Positions 41,959-52,817 of a DNA stretch of 64,000 nt are shown piece after piece (position 1 is the first letter of the stretch; each line of letters starts with the position of its first letter). Source of the stretch: Paralithodes platypus (Eukaryota; Arthropoda; Malacostraca; Decapoda; Lithodidae); contig CM064571.1 of NCBI GenBank assembly GCA_032716605.1, forward strand, positions 14,206,751-14,270,750. Direction: 5' to 3'. The position numbers and the translations under genes are program-made. The notes beneath the pieces were generated by a model that did no database searches, was not told where the DNA came from, and saw only the letters and a program-made list of their open reading frames with translations.

Positions 41959-44867
41959 TGAGTGGCCCATCTCTAACTGAAAAATTAGGTGATACACTGT
42001 TGCTGTTTAGACAAAATAAGTTTGCTTACACTGCAGATATTAGTAAAGCCTTTTTGCGAGTTGGTCTTCAAGAAAGTGATCGAGATTATACCAGATGTTT
42101 GTGGTACGATAATCTGCCAAGTGAAGAGCCTCAAATGGCAATGTATAGGTTCAAATCTGTATTGTTCGGAGCAACGAGTAGCCCCTTTCTTCTTCAAGCG
42201 ACTCTAGATACTCATCTGAGAAATTCCGAAAGTGCCTACAAAGACATAATTCGAAAGGGCTTCTATGTCGACAATTATCAAGGAACAACCAACAGTAAAG
42301 AGGAACTCCAAAATATCTACAATAGTGCCAATACTGAAATGAGCAAAGCCAACATGCCTTTGAGAATGTGGCTAACAAATGATCCTGAACTAAAGCTAAC
42401 AATAGAGGAGGAATTTCCTGAATATAAAGTCCCCGCAGAGACTAAGATCCTCGGCTTAAACTGGCATGTTGAGCAGGATACTTTAAGTGTAAAACGGCCA
42501 AACTTGCCAACGGAGCAATCTCCTCTAACCAAAAGGAAATTATTGTCTCGTGTTTCGACAGCCTTTGATCCCTTAGGTATTTTGACTCCTATCACAATCA
42601 AAGGAAAACTGTTAGTCAGAGAAGCTTGGAAGATGAAAATTCCTTGGAATGAAGAGTTACCTAAACATATGAAAGAAGAGTGGAGAAAACTAGAAGAAGA
42701 GTGGAAAGAACTAGAAGAATTCAAGATTCCGCGAATAATAGGAGAAGTGAATGAGAACAACGATCTACATATCTTTTGTGATGCTTCCACTCTAGCATAT
42801 GGAGCAGTTGCTTACCTAGTTAGTAAGGAGAAGAGTGTTCTAGTGGCATCTAAAGCTCGTGTTGCGCCAATGAAAGAAAGGACAATACCTCAGATGGAAC
42901 TGACAGCCTTACAAGTAGGCACACATCTAGGTCACTACATCTTTAAAACTCTGACCGATCTAAAGATAGACAATGTTCACATATGGTCAGACAATACAGC
43001 GGCTCTACAATGGATCAAGAATGATGCCTCCAAGATACCTTATGTTAAGAACAGGGTAAATGATATCAGAGAGCTGGCTTCACAATATCATTTCCACCAT
43101 GTACCTTCAAAAGAAAATCCAGCAGACTTACTATCCAGAGGAGTGACTATTACTGCAATGAAAACTAATCCTCTGTGGTTTCATGGGCCTTCTTGGTTAC
43201 GTAATCCAGGGAAGTGGCCAACGAAGAAAGAGGATGTGATAAGAGTTAACAAAATTACAACTGAAGTAATGTCCAAAGAAACTGCCATCTTTGATGCAAG
43301 CAGATTTTCCTCTTTGGCAAAAATATTGAATATCACCAAACTTGTATTTAAGTTTATCAAAGCGGTAAAGTCTGATGCAGAAGAACCAGATGGTTTACAG
43401 TATTGGATAAAAAAAAATCAAAAAGAATGCTACAAGGAGGAATATAAGTATCTTGCAGAAGGAAATAACTCTTCTTATGGATTGGTAAAAGATTTAGGCC
43501 TATTCCTTGACCATAATAGAATAATAAGGTGCAGAGGTAGGCTACAGAACAGTGAATTGACCGAGGACTCCAAATTCCCAATTCTCCTTCCTCGGAAATC
43601 TTGGCTCACCACTCTTCTGATTACCGATACCCATAAGAATGTTCTACATGGCGGTGTTGCAGACACTCTAGCAGAGCTTCGAACTCGATTCTGGATACCG
43701 AAGGGTCGACAAGTAGTGAAGAGTATACTGAGGACCTGCCTAGTATGCAAGGTAATCGAGGGAAGGACCTTGAAACAACCAGGACCTCCACCTTTACCGA
43801 AAGATAGAGTTGTACATATTGAACCCTTTCATACAGTTGGTGTTGATTACACTGGAGGTATAACACTCTCGTTCACTGAAGATGCAATCCCAAGAAAGTA
43901 CTACATATGTCTCTTTACTTGCGCTACCTCTCGAGCCGTACACCTGGAATTAGCTAAGGATATGTCAGCCAAGACTTTCCTTCAATTGTTCCGTAGGTTT
44001 GTAGCAAGAAGATCATGCCCCAAAACTATTATATCTGACAATGGATCTAATTTTGTATCCACATCTAACTTCTTCAAAGAACTCTACAATGAGCCATTAG
44101 TACGGAGCCATCTTGAAACGAGAGCTATTGAATGGAAGTTCATACCTCCAGGAGCCCCATGGATGGGAGGATTTTATGAAAGATTAATTGGTGTAATCAA
44201 GAATTGTCTTCGGAAAAGTCTATACAAAAGTAAAGTTAGTGAAGATGATTTGAGAACAATCCTAGCTGAAGTTGAACTAAGGGTGAACAACAGACCTTTG
44301 ACTTATGTTGAAGATGATGTAAACATGACTCCATTGACACCATCATACCTGATACATGGTCGTCGACTGACAACGATGCCAACTGATATGGATAATAAGA
44401 ATGAAGACCCTGATTACGTAGGTAAAGGGGCCTCAGAACTGAATAAAGGCTACCAACACCTAAACAAGATGTTGAAACGATGGGAAGATGTATGGAGGAG
44501 AGAATACTTGACTTCTCTCCGTGAAAAATTCTATGGCGCTCAAAACCCATCGCAAGAACAAAAGTTAAAAGTTGGGGACATCGTAATTGTTGAAGATGAT
44601 GGACCTAGAACATCGTGGCCTTTAGGCAAGATTACCAAGTTGTTCCCTGATATGAATGACATCAGTCGTAAGGTCGAGGTGTTCTCGAAGGGAGCAAAAT
44701 ACCTTCGGACTTTAAATAAGCTAATACCATTGGAACTACACTGCACTGGAGAAACTGAGAAGAGAAAGGAAATCCAAACAAGGAAGCAACCTCTAAGGCA
44801 AGCTCAACAGCGAGCAAGAGGAGCTATAAAAACCTTGATACTCACAGCTTGTATAAAGATATTGTAA
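41958..44867 (+). CDS. BEL pol: RT, RNase H, integrase
   Basis: This 969-codon frame overlaps the gag frame by one base at ATG 41958; homology begins a few codons earlier. RT motif A is TADISKAFLRVGL, motif B region VLFGATSSPFLLQATL, and motif C FYVDNYQGT, with Asn after VD. RNase H shows HIFCDASTLAYGAVAY, IPQMELTAL, IWSDNTAALQWI and ENPADLLSRG. Integrase has the H-H-C-C zinc region (HGGVADTL...CLVCKV) and all three catalytic acids (VGVDYTGG, ISDNGSNF, FYERLIGVI). The C-terminal DUF5641-like domain has KVGDIVIVEDDGPRTSWPLG. No stops. It acts in reverse transcription and integration of the BEL element. Confidence 0.95.
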   Translation: MSGPSLTEKLGDTLLLFRQNKFAYTADISKAFLRVGLQESDRDYTRCLWYDNLPSEEPQMAMYRFKSVLFGATSSPFLLQATLDTHLRNSESAYKDIIRKGFYVDNYQGTTNSKEELQNIYNSANTEMSKANMPLRMWLTNDPELKLTIEEEFPEYKVPAETKILGLNWHVEQDTLSVKRPNLPTEQSPLTKRKLLSRVSTAFDPLGILTPITIKGKLLVREAWKMKIPWNEELPKHMKEEWRKLEEEWKELEEFKIPRIIGEVNENNDLHIFCDASTLAYGAVAYLVSKEKSVLVASKARVAPMKERTIPQMELTALQVGTHLGHYIFKTLTDLKIDNVHIWSDNTAALQWIKNDASKIPYVKNRVNDIRELASQYHFHHVPSKENPADLLSRGVTITAMKTNPLWFHGPSWLRNPGKWPTKKEDVIRVNKITTEVMSKETAIFDASRFSSLAKILNITKLVFKFIKAVKSDAEEPDGLQYWIKKNQKECYKEEYKYLAEGNNSSYGLVKDLGLFLDHNRIIRCRGRLQNSELTEDSKFPILLPRKSWLTTLLITDTHKNVLHGGVADTLAELRTRFWIPKGRQVVKSILRTCLVCKVIEGRTLKQPGPPPLPKDRVVHIEPFHTVGVDYTGGITLSFTEDAIPRKYYICLFTCATSRAVHLELAKDMSAKTFLQLFRRFVARRSCPKTIISDNGSNFVSTSNFFKELYNEPLVRSHLETRAIEWKFIPPGAPWMGGFYERLIGVIKNCLRKSLYKSKVSEDDLRTILAEVELRVNNRPLTYVEDDVNMTPLTPSYLIHGRRLTTMPTDMDNKNEDPDYVGKGASELNKGYQHLNKMLKRWEDVWRREYLTSLREKFYGAQNPSQEQKLKVGDIVIVEDDGPRTSWPLGKITKLFPDMNDISRKVEVFSKGAKYLRTLNKLIPLELHCTGETEKRKEIQTRKQPLRQAQQRARGAIKTLILTACIKIL

Positions 44868-44983
44868 ATAGTGTACATAGTAATTGGTGATGGGTACATA
44901 AGTAAGTTCAACTTTCAGATTATAGCATAGATTTCATATTCTATGCCTTCCATATTTCTATTTTGTTTCCTCTCGGCGGAGGA

Positions 44984-46184
44984 TGTAAGAATTTACAAAA
45001 AGATCTGACATAAACGATAAAATTATCCGAAGTGAAAAAATGCTACTCCTACTCGTTAGAGGAGAGGATTCCTTAGGGAAGGATAGTTTATCGATATATG
45101 ATATTAATTTAATCCGTTAATCATTAATGAACAGAAATATATTTGAATACCCATAGCGAAAGCTAATTATGGGTTATTCTACAAACAAAGCAATGAATCT
45201 CTACGGATTCATAGATTCAGAATAGTTATATCTGTTTTGTAATTTTGATAAATATAAGCATTTATATATTATAAATGCTTCGAATCCTCAAATTTTGCTA
45301 ATGGTTCTAAACTTAGTGATAAATATTAAAACAAGAGATTCGAATCTTGTTTCACAAACGAGAGATTCGACTCTTGGTTCACAAACGTATTATTGGTGCT
45401 GTACCTTTAGCTTTAGTTTTTCGTTTGGTGAGCGATAAATATAGCAAATAAATGAAATAAAGCTCTCAAATATTAAGGGACGGCAGTATCAACCTAGCAG
45501 TTACCGTGAACAGATCTCCTTAATAGTTCATGGATTATACTGGAGGGTTAAACATCGCACACGACTAATTCTTACATCGTGTGTGTACAGCTAAGTCCTT
45601 CTATGTTTGTCTTTAAATTATTCTATGATCATTATGGACAAACTAGTTAGGCTGTTCGACAATACATTATTGACCAATATGTTGAGTTAGGACGATTTGC
45701 TGTTTAATTTCGGGTCGTATTAAGTCAACATAAATACGTATTCGTTATGAAGCGTGACCTCCAAAAAACAACAGGTAACTATCATTATAACCTGTAACTT
45801 CGTTATAGTTTTCTCTTGTAATTTCTTAAAATAATTCAGATATAACTAATTTAGTTGCGCATATTTCGTGAATTAAATTGCTTTTACATACTTTACAGTT
45901 ACTTGACCATTTGCCACCTACGCCTCGCTAAAGATAAGTCCACGATTCCCGATAAACAAGTAATATCTTTCCTTTGTCAGTCTAATTGTTCATATTGTTG
46001 TCTCCTCCAGCTGAGCTCTTTATGCGCAGATTAGACTGATTATCCGTTTCACAGAACGGTATTTATCTGTGTGGTCCTTCGTAATCAATTAAATAGACCT
46101 AGAAAAATTGTGGTGAAGGGTAAGATTCGAAGGCCAGGAATTTGGGTAGGTCGGTTTCTGGAATATCTTGAGATATTTTCCACA
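44984..46184 (+). repeat. BEL 3' LTR
   Basis: It starts TGTAAGAATTTAC and ends TATTTTCCACA, preceded by the purine tract GGCGGAGGA (44975-44983). It lacks the MITE found in the left LTR and shows the intact TTAA target at 45520-45523. Confidence 0.95.
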
Positions 46185-46800
46185 ATATGTGTGCTAGTTA
46201 GCAATGATCTGAAACGTATAAAACAACATAGTTCGAAACAGGGCAAGCAGGGTTTTGACATTCATATCTAGGAGTGTGATTATAAGAACTGGTAACGTTA
46301 TCTTTAAACTTTACTTAGCATTGGTGAGACCAGGGTTAAGGGGCCACAATTCTCTGATCCCTGGGTGAGACCTCATTTGGACTGCGCTGTCCAGCTTTGC
46401 TGTCCTTATTATACAATGGATATAGACTCGCTGGAGGCTGTCCAACGAAGAATTACGATAATTATCCACACTGATAGGAATTTATCATATGAGTAGAGGC
46501 TGAAAACCCTTGGCTTGATTCATTAAAAAGACGAAAATGTAAAGGAATTATATTAGAGGTGTTTAAGTTGATGCAAGTAATCAATAAGGGAGATATAAAT
46601 AAGGTATTAAAGCTTAATGTTTGCGAGATAATCCGTTCAAATGGCTTCATATTGGAAAAGTTCCGTTTTATATGATATTTAGGTAAGCATTGGTTTTAAA
46701 ATTGAGTTGTAAATGTGTGGAATAGATTGTATAGTACAGCTATCGGTTCAGGAGCAGTAGATATTTCCAAACGTAAATTGGATAGTCCTATGAATGATAT

Positions 46801-47297
46801 GAGTTGGGTGTGAATGGGATGTGCCTTGTGTCACAACCTCCTATATACAATACATAGGAGGTTGTGCTTGTGTGGGACGGTCGGCCTTATACAGATATAT
46901 GAGTTAGGTGTGAATGGGATGTGCCTTGTGTCACAACCTCCTATATACAATACATAGGAGGTTGTGCTTGTGTGGGACGGTCGGCCTTATACAGATATAT
47001 GAGTTGGGTGTGAATGGGATGTGCCTTGTGTCACAACCTCCTATATACAATACATAGGAGGTTGTGCTTGTGTGGGACGGTCGGCCTTATACAGATATAT
47101 GAGTTGGGTGTGAATGGGATGTGCCTTGTGTCCCAACCTCCTATATACAATACATAGGAGGTTGTGCTTGTGTGGGACGGTCGGCCTTATACAGATATAT
47201 GAGTTGGGTGTGAATGGGATGTGCCTTGTGTCACAACCTCCTATATACAATACATAGGAGGTTGTGCTTGTGTGGGACGGTCGACCTTATACAGATT
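46801..47297 (+). repeat. Five-unit 100-bp tandem repeat derived from a CR1 3' end
   Basis: Units start with GAGTTGGGTGTGAATGGG at 46801, 46901 (GAGTTAGG), 47001, 47101 and 47201, with few differences. The first 30 and last 30 bases of each unit match the CR1 3' end at 56250-56310 (GGGTTGGGTGTGACAGGGAT, CCTTGTGTGGG, CGGTCGGC-type). The middle is an extra ~35-bp palindrome: ACAACCTCCTAT / ATAGGAGGTTGT. CTTGTG occurs on both sides of it. Confidence 0.9.
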
Positions 47298-48795
47298 GTT
47301 ACGTATCTTGATCCTCAAGTGGTTAACTTGATGAATCTAGATAGCACAGAGATATATATTAAGGTATCAGTCAGCTGAAGGCAAAACAGAAGTAAAATCT
47401 AATAAAATAAATTCCTGTTGTTGCTTCCTTTCCTTTTGGATCTTAGGACTTGGTATCCTTTATTGACTGATACTCTTTAATTATGAAAAATACTGAAACT
47501 AATTAAAGTCATGTAGTATTTATAAAGAATTATTATTTAACCGAAGCTTAGTAGGCTATGGTTATGAACCGAATAAGTTATAGCTAAAGAAGGACTATAA
47601 ATTTTATAAAAAGTCTTGAAAGATAAATATTAAAGGAAGAATATTTCTGTCTCTTACCCTTTTTGAAATGAATAGATAGTTTTCTTATATGTCCTTTTAT
47701 TTATATTTAATGTAATTATTCTAAGTTCTTGTCTTACGTTAATAGGATTATATTATTATTATCATCAGGAGTAATATCAAAGTCACATAAAAAGTTAGAT
47801 ATATATTTAATAATTAGTTAAATGTATTTCTTAACCACGTAACATTGAGGTTTGATTATGAGTAAATAAAGTTACAGGATCGTTTCATAGATTCGATTCA
47901 GGTGTCACTCAAATAATATGAAAAGCAAAATATAATATTTTGAAGCAAAAGAATTTTCTTCAGCTTAGGAAATCACTAGAAGTAATATTAACACAGCCAT
48001 GTTAGTCTAAGGCGATATTACTAATATGAGACAATAGCATCACCGTACTAAGCACCGTTAAGCAATGTAAGCTTAATTCAAAGAAAATTAAAGAACTCGT
48101 AAGTATTAATATAAAACAATAGTATTACTTTCATCATAACCCAATTACTTAAAGAGTTGCTTTAGTCCACAAGTTAGTCAACTAAAATAGTTAAGTACAT
48201 AATAATAGCGTTAACGTTAATTCCCAATCAAATAGTTAAACACATAATAGTAGCGTTCACGTTAATTCTCAATCAAATAGTTAAACACATAATAGTAGCG
48301 TTCACGTTAATTCCCAATCACATATCTCACTAACCAACATAACGTAAGTGTTTACACCGAACACACTTAACACACATTTATATAATCTGACGGACAGTCA
48401 CAATCCCATTATAATACTTCACCCCGTCTTCCTCCAGCTGCAAGTTCACCTTCCCCAACTCCAAATGAGACTGATTTGAATGCCCACAACTCGGGTCTTA
48501 TATACCAAACAATGATGGTGTAGGAACGAATCAGGAGGCGAGTGATGGTGCGCGCTCCAATCATAGCTCCTAGCGTCGATCATACGTCATAGCATCGGTC
48601 ATCGAGGTAGTTTGCAAGGGTCCCCTATGACGCACGCAGGTGTGAAGGGTAGTTTGCAGGTATGCGGGCGAGCCAGTTTCCCCACTCGCATGGTTCGCTC
48701 GCTAGTCTGCTTCACCGTTTGGGTAGTGCGACTCCTTCAACTCTAATTCTAACTCTTAAATTAACATACAGGGCTCCGTATGTCAGAAGATATAT
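47298..48795. other. A/T-rich spacer between satellite blocks; possible solo LTR
   Basis: No gene is supported. It starts TGTTACGTATC directly after the satellite. It includes a 3-copy ~46-bp tandem at 48186-48324 (AGTTAAACACATAATAGTAG, GCGTTCACGTTAATTC). It ends just before another satellite unit. Its placement between satellite units and its TGTTACG start would fit an inserted LTR, but I see no clear matching target duplication. Confidence 0.35.
48186..48324. repeat. Three-copy ~46-bp tandem repeat
   Basis: Units contain ATAGTTAA(A/G)(C/T)ACATAATA(A/G)TAGCG, TT(A/C)ACGTTAATTC and CAATCA. Confidence 0.75.
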
Positions 48796-48892
48796 GAGTT
48801 GGGTGTGAATGGGATGTGCCTTGTGTCACAACCTCCTATATACAATACATAGGAGGTTGTGCTTGTGTGGACCGGTCGGCCTTATACAGATT
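48796..48892 (+). repeat. Detached sixth unit of the 100-bp satellite
   Basis: Nearly the same as the units at 46801-47297, including the palindrome; it differs at GACCGGTCGG. It lies 1.5 kb downstream of the array. Confidence 0.9.
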
Positions 48893-49639
48893 TCAGTGTT
48901 TGTATGTTTATATTTGTCTGTTTGTTTGTTTGTCTATAAATGAGATATATCAAAAAGCTATGAACAGATGTTCACAAATAGTTTTATTTTTTGTTGTACA
49001 GTACGTCTGTGACTCTTTGTGTTTGTGCGTAGGTGTGAGCAGGAGGGGGAAGGCGGGAGAGTGTCTGCGATAGTGCATGATAATTATGGCATGGTTTATT
49101 AGTAAAATACAAAATAAAAGATACAATTTTGTATACTAATTTCTTATTTGCGAGTGATTCCATGAGTTTATTTGCTGTATAATAGTGTTTGATAAAAGCA
49201 CAGTACCTGAGAACGAGGATAGTATAGGCATTATAAATCAAGTTCCTATAGATGTTTGTGAACTTATTTCTTGTCTGAAATATGTAAAGAGGGATAAAAT
49301 ATTGTGACCATTGTAAAGGTGCTGAATTTAATATAATGAATGTACATAATAATTGCAGCAAGACTCACCGACATCACTATGGGTTATGTTGGTATATTAT
49401 ACGAAAACAAATCAGAGAAGGAATTATTTCCAACCTGATATTATATGATATTCAGTTGCATGTGATTTGCCATCTACCGTATGGCATTATTATACCCACT
49501 TTTCTAATAACACTAATTTAGTTTGAATCATATCTATCATCAGTATCTTCAAGGCGTCCATCATTTAGCGAACTAATGACATATCATGCATGTCATTTTC
49601 ACACAAAAAGTGTTTGCTATATTTATTATGCAAGCGCTC
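48893..49639. other. Unassigned sequence
   Basis: A/T-rich. No supported gene or repeat. Confidence 0.3.
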
Positions 49640-49750
49640 ATCAAAAAGCAGTACCTGCTTGATCTTTGCTGAGTGAGGACCTGTCCCTAGTGACTCCCAG
49701 TGAATTATCTTTGCTCCTTAGTGTGGTGATAGTGTTAAAGCTTTCTTAAA

Positions 49751-50699
49751 ATGGCTGGTGTTGACGAGATTGCTGCCTCCTCTCATATTCTCCAGCTTTG
49801 CCTTGCTTTGCAAGAAAGGCTGGATAATGTGGAGAGAGAGGTACAGTCTCTCAAAGACGAACATTTAGCTATCTTTGGCTGACAAGAAAAGTGAAGATAG
49901 TGCAACTGCTGTTAGGGATCGTGATGCTCCCTGGACAGTTGTTCCAACAAGTGCAACAACCTGCACATTTCTACGGCAGCCAGTTGCCCTCAGCAACAAG
50001 TTCATCACCTTAGATGATGAATGTGATGGTGAGGCTGCGAGTGCTTCCTCCGGCGAGGAAACTAGGAGAAAGGTAAGTAAGTTGCCTCCAAACACAGGGA
50101 ATGTTGTGACTGCTACCCCCCCAGGAGTACCTTCAACTGCTGCCCCAGGAGTTCCTGCCGCTACCGCAGCTGTTACCAAGTCATCGACAAGGAAAGGTAA
50201 GTCCTTCTCAATTGTTGGGGACTACATGGTCAGACACTTAGCTAGGTTCACCTGTACTGATATTAGGAAGCTTGTCTGTCTGCCTGGTGCCGGGGTTGGG
50301 AAGGTGTTAGAGGAAATAGATGACATCATGAAAGATATTGGAGATAGCCCCATTATCTGTCTCAGTACAGGGAGCAATGATGTTGGTAAAGGTAGGACAG
50401 AAGTACTGCTTCGGCAGTACAGGGAGGTGTTAGATAAAGTTAGGAGGAAGGGAGGCATACCTGTAGTACACAGTATCATGCCACGGAGAGGGGTCAGCAA
50501 GGAATGGTCATCTAGGGCAATTGGTATCAATTGTCGGCTGGAAAAATACTGCAATGCAAATGCAATACCATTCCTCGATAACTGGACCCGTTTCTATGGT
50601 AAAAATCAGTTGTACGCACAGGACGGGGGTCATCTTTCTCGGCTAGGGGTGGCAAATTTAGCTAGGTCAATAGATAGGATTGTCGCGGAGTTTCGCTGA
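49751..50699 (+). pseudogene. CR1 ORF1: coiled coil plus SGNH-type esterase domain
   Basis: The frame starts MAGVDEIAASSHILQLCLAL at 49751 with a heptad-like helix (LQERLDNVEREVQSLKDEHL) and shifts frame near 49874 into the long open part 49875-50699. A linker rich in Val/Pro/Ala leads to an SGNH hydrolase-like domain (50200-50690). Block I is VGDYMVRHLAR, with Tyr (50223-50225) in place of the catalytic Ser; block III is STGSNDVGKG; block V is AQDGGHLSRLG. Esterase domains of this kind are known in ORF1 of some CR1 elements. The Ser change would abolish catalysis if this is the true position. The gene is followed 17 bases later by ORF2. Confidence 0.75.
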
Positions 50700-51115
50700 A
50701 AATAAAGCCTGAGAATATGAGTAAGAATAATTGTCTAGATAGGGTTAATTGTCGTACTGGTACATCAGATAGGAATAGAAAATTTCAGTCACAGGATTGT
50801 AATTGTACTGCTAGTAGAAATATTGAAGGTGTAACAGAAGATAGGAATTCAGTTAGAAATAAAGGTAAACCCGATAACAGTAAAAGAAATACATTGCGAT
50901 TATATTATACAAACTGTAGGAGTTTATGTAACAAAATGGACGAACTTAGAGCACTTGTTAGCAACGAAAATATAGACATTATAGCACTGACTGAAACATG
51001 GATTAATACAGAATCAAGATTTTTTTTTGCAGAATTCCGTATACCAGGATATAGTTTGTTTAAACGCGACCACCGAACAAGTAATAGCGGAATAGCTGTG
51101 CTTGTCAGGAGTTCT

Positions 51116-51605
51116 TTAACCCTTAATTAGAGGCTCACCACATAAGTCGAGTTAAATAAAGCTGGACTATGTGGCGGCGCTCGACATAGGTCGAGTGGCA
51201 ATTTCAGCACGTAATGTTGCTGAGAGAGAGAGAGACAAGTGGTGGCAGGAGACTAGCGAGCGTATGACTGCTCCAGACCACCGCGGCGAACCTACTGACA
51301 CGAATCTCAGCTCCCTCCTCCCTCTCTCACTCGCTACATACTGAATTATATGGGGAAAGTACCGAATTACATGCTTTTTGCACTCGCGTTGCACGGTTAT
51401 TGCAAGAAAACTAGCCACCATAAAAGGATCGTTATGGTGTCATTCGAAAGCTCTGTTTATGCCCTTTCAGGGATAGGTACTTGTTTTACGTTCTGGGTCT
51501 TATTTAGGCATGAAAATGATCACGTAAACAGCCCTATTTTGGCTAAAAACACCCCGCTGGGCGGTACATATAAATAAACCGCATAGGCCGCTCGTAAGGT
51601 GTTAA
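51116..51605 (+). mobile_element. TTAA MITE family 2, copy in CR1 endonuclease
   Basis: TTAA edges at 51116-51119 and 51602-51605. It is nearly identical to 32067-32554. Removing it with one TTAA rejoins the coding sequence around VLVRSSL and SCIKSGIRLNTDNES. Confidence 0.9.
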
Positions 51606-52079
51606 AAAGCTGTATTAAATCGGGTATTAGACTAAATACTGATAACGAAAGTGTTTGGGTAGAGGTTAGCGAAGGTAGTGAGACCATAATTATTGGAGTT
51701 ATTTATAGACCACCAAATATGAGTAGAAATGAAGCTAGCATCAAGGTTTAGCAATGTGTGCATTATGGGGGATTTTAATTTTACGAATATTGATTGGCAG
51801 CATAAAATCGGCGACTCAGATTCAAAAGAGTTTATTGAGGCGGTACAGGATAGTTTTTTATTTCAATTCATAGACTCGCCTACTAGAGGTAATAATATCC
51901 TCGATTTAGTTCTCAGTAATAATGAATATATGATAAATAATGTAGAGATAGGAGACCAACTAGGAAATTGCGATCATAAATCAATTTATTTTAACATACA
52001 ATGGACAGGAAAGGCTAAAGAGAATACGACACTTATCCCAGATTTCAGAAAAGCCAATTATGATGGATTAAGAAGAGCC

Positions 52080-52672
52080 TTAACCAGGCAACGGAGAGGG
52101 GGGTATTGAACTAGCTGCCCATGGGCGAGCATATTGGCTCCATTCAGGCCTATAATAGTTATTTTACAATAAATATCGTTATTACTTATTCATATGAGCC
52201 TATTTTACCTTCACTATGAAGATAGTAACCTGTAACAACAATAAAACAAGTGAAAATATAATTTTTCTGGTCAAAATCGCAAATATAGATGGACCAGCCC
52301 ATTCATGAATTATGGAGAAAATTGTGGCAACCCTCCACGAGGCCTCAAGCCACACTGAGCCTACTCATTCACACATTCGGTTGTATAACACACTCGCTAG
52401 GCACGTAAGCACATCCTCCACACATTTTGCTAATGTTAGCACAAAAATATACCAACGAATTAGGGAATAACAGGGAAAATAGGTGATAATTGAAGGGGGA
52501 GGGGAAAAGGGGAAAGGAGGGGATGTGAAGGAGTGATATGAGGTATAGGAAAAAAAAAAAAAAAAGTGCTACTGGGGCCGTTTAAATGTTTTTTTTAGGC
52601 CTCCCTCTTAAGAGCTTTGCCGCCGTCGCCCAGTAAAACCTCTTATGAGCTTTGCCGCCGTTTACGGGTTAA
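52080..52672 (+). mobile_element. TTAA MITE family 1, copy C (in CR1 ORF2)
   Basis: It runs from TTAACCAGGCAACGG to TTACGGGTTAA and shares the internal blocks of copies A and B. Removal leaves the LINE reading in frame (RRAL then RVDPMVKLLSG). Confidence 0.9.
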
Positions 52673-52817
52673 GAGTCGATCCTATGGTTAAACTATTAAG
52701 TGGACCCAGGTGCGCTAATGAACATACTCTCTCTCAGATACCCGTCTTAACTCAGGATAATTTGACAGCTACATATAAGCATTTTATTCCTTCACTCCAC
52801 AATGCGCAAAACAAATA

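Larger units (their letters stand above)
37525..46184 (+). mobile_element. BEL/Pao LTR retrotransposon, near-intact
   Basis: LTRs 37525-38961 and 44984-46184 (TGT...ACA) are flanked by the 5-bp duplication ATATG (37520-37524 and 46185-46189). A tRNA-Tyr-type primer site (38970-38987), an SGNH-like frame (39037-39577), gag-pol (39589-44867) and a short purine tract before the 3' LTR complete it. Aligning the LTRs by eye without the left-LTR MITE gives about 17 substitutions and 2 small indels over ~1.2 kb, so the insertion is fairly young. It sits in CR1 copy a. Confidence 0.95.
36399..46830 (+). mobile_element. CR1-like LINE copy a, heavily interrupted
   Basis: Three pieces belong to one copy when aligned with the CR1 at 49640-56345: 36399-36561 (RT motif C, RFADDTKMRSIIDSDG), 37434-37519 (GKLIIDAKYMLVNV-like), and 46185-46830 (VRPHLDCAVQLCCPYYTMDI and the C-terminal domain). 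A TTAA element (36562-37433) separates the first two, and the BEL element (37525-46184) the last two. The coding sequence has many stops. Its 3' end is expanded into a tandem repeat (46801-47297). Confidence 0.75.

Noticed and set aside
41958..44867. VDN in the BEL RT as a disabling mutation
   Set aside because: I recall related BEL-type elements with YVDN, and the rest of the protein is intact, so I do not count it as damage.
46801..47297. Regular repeats as a CRISPR-like array
   Set aside because: Units are directly adjacent with no unique spacers and derive from a LINE 3' end; the context is eukaryotic.
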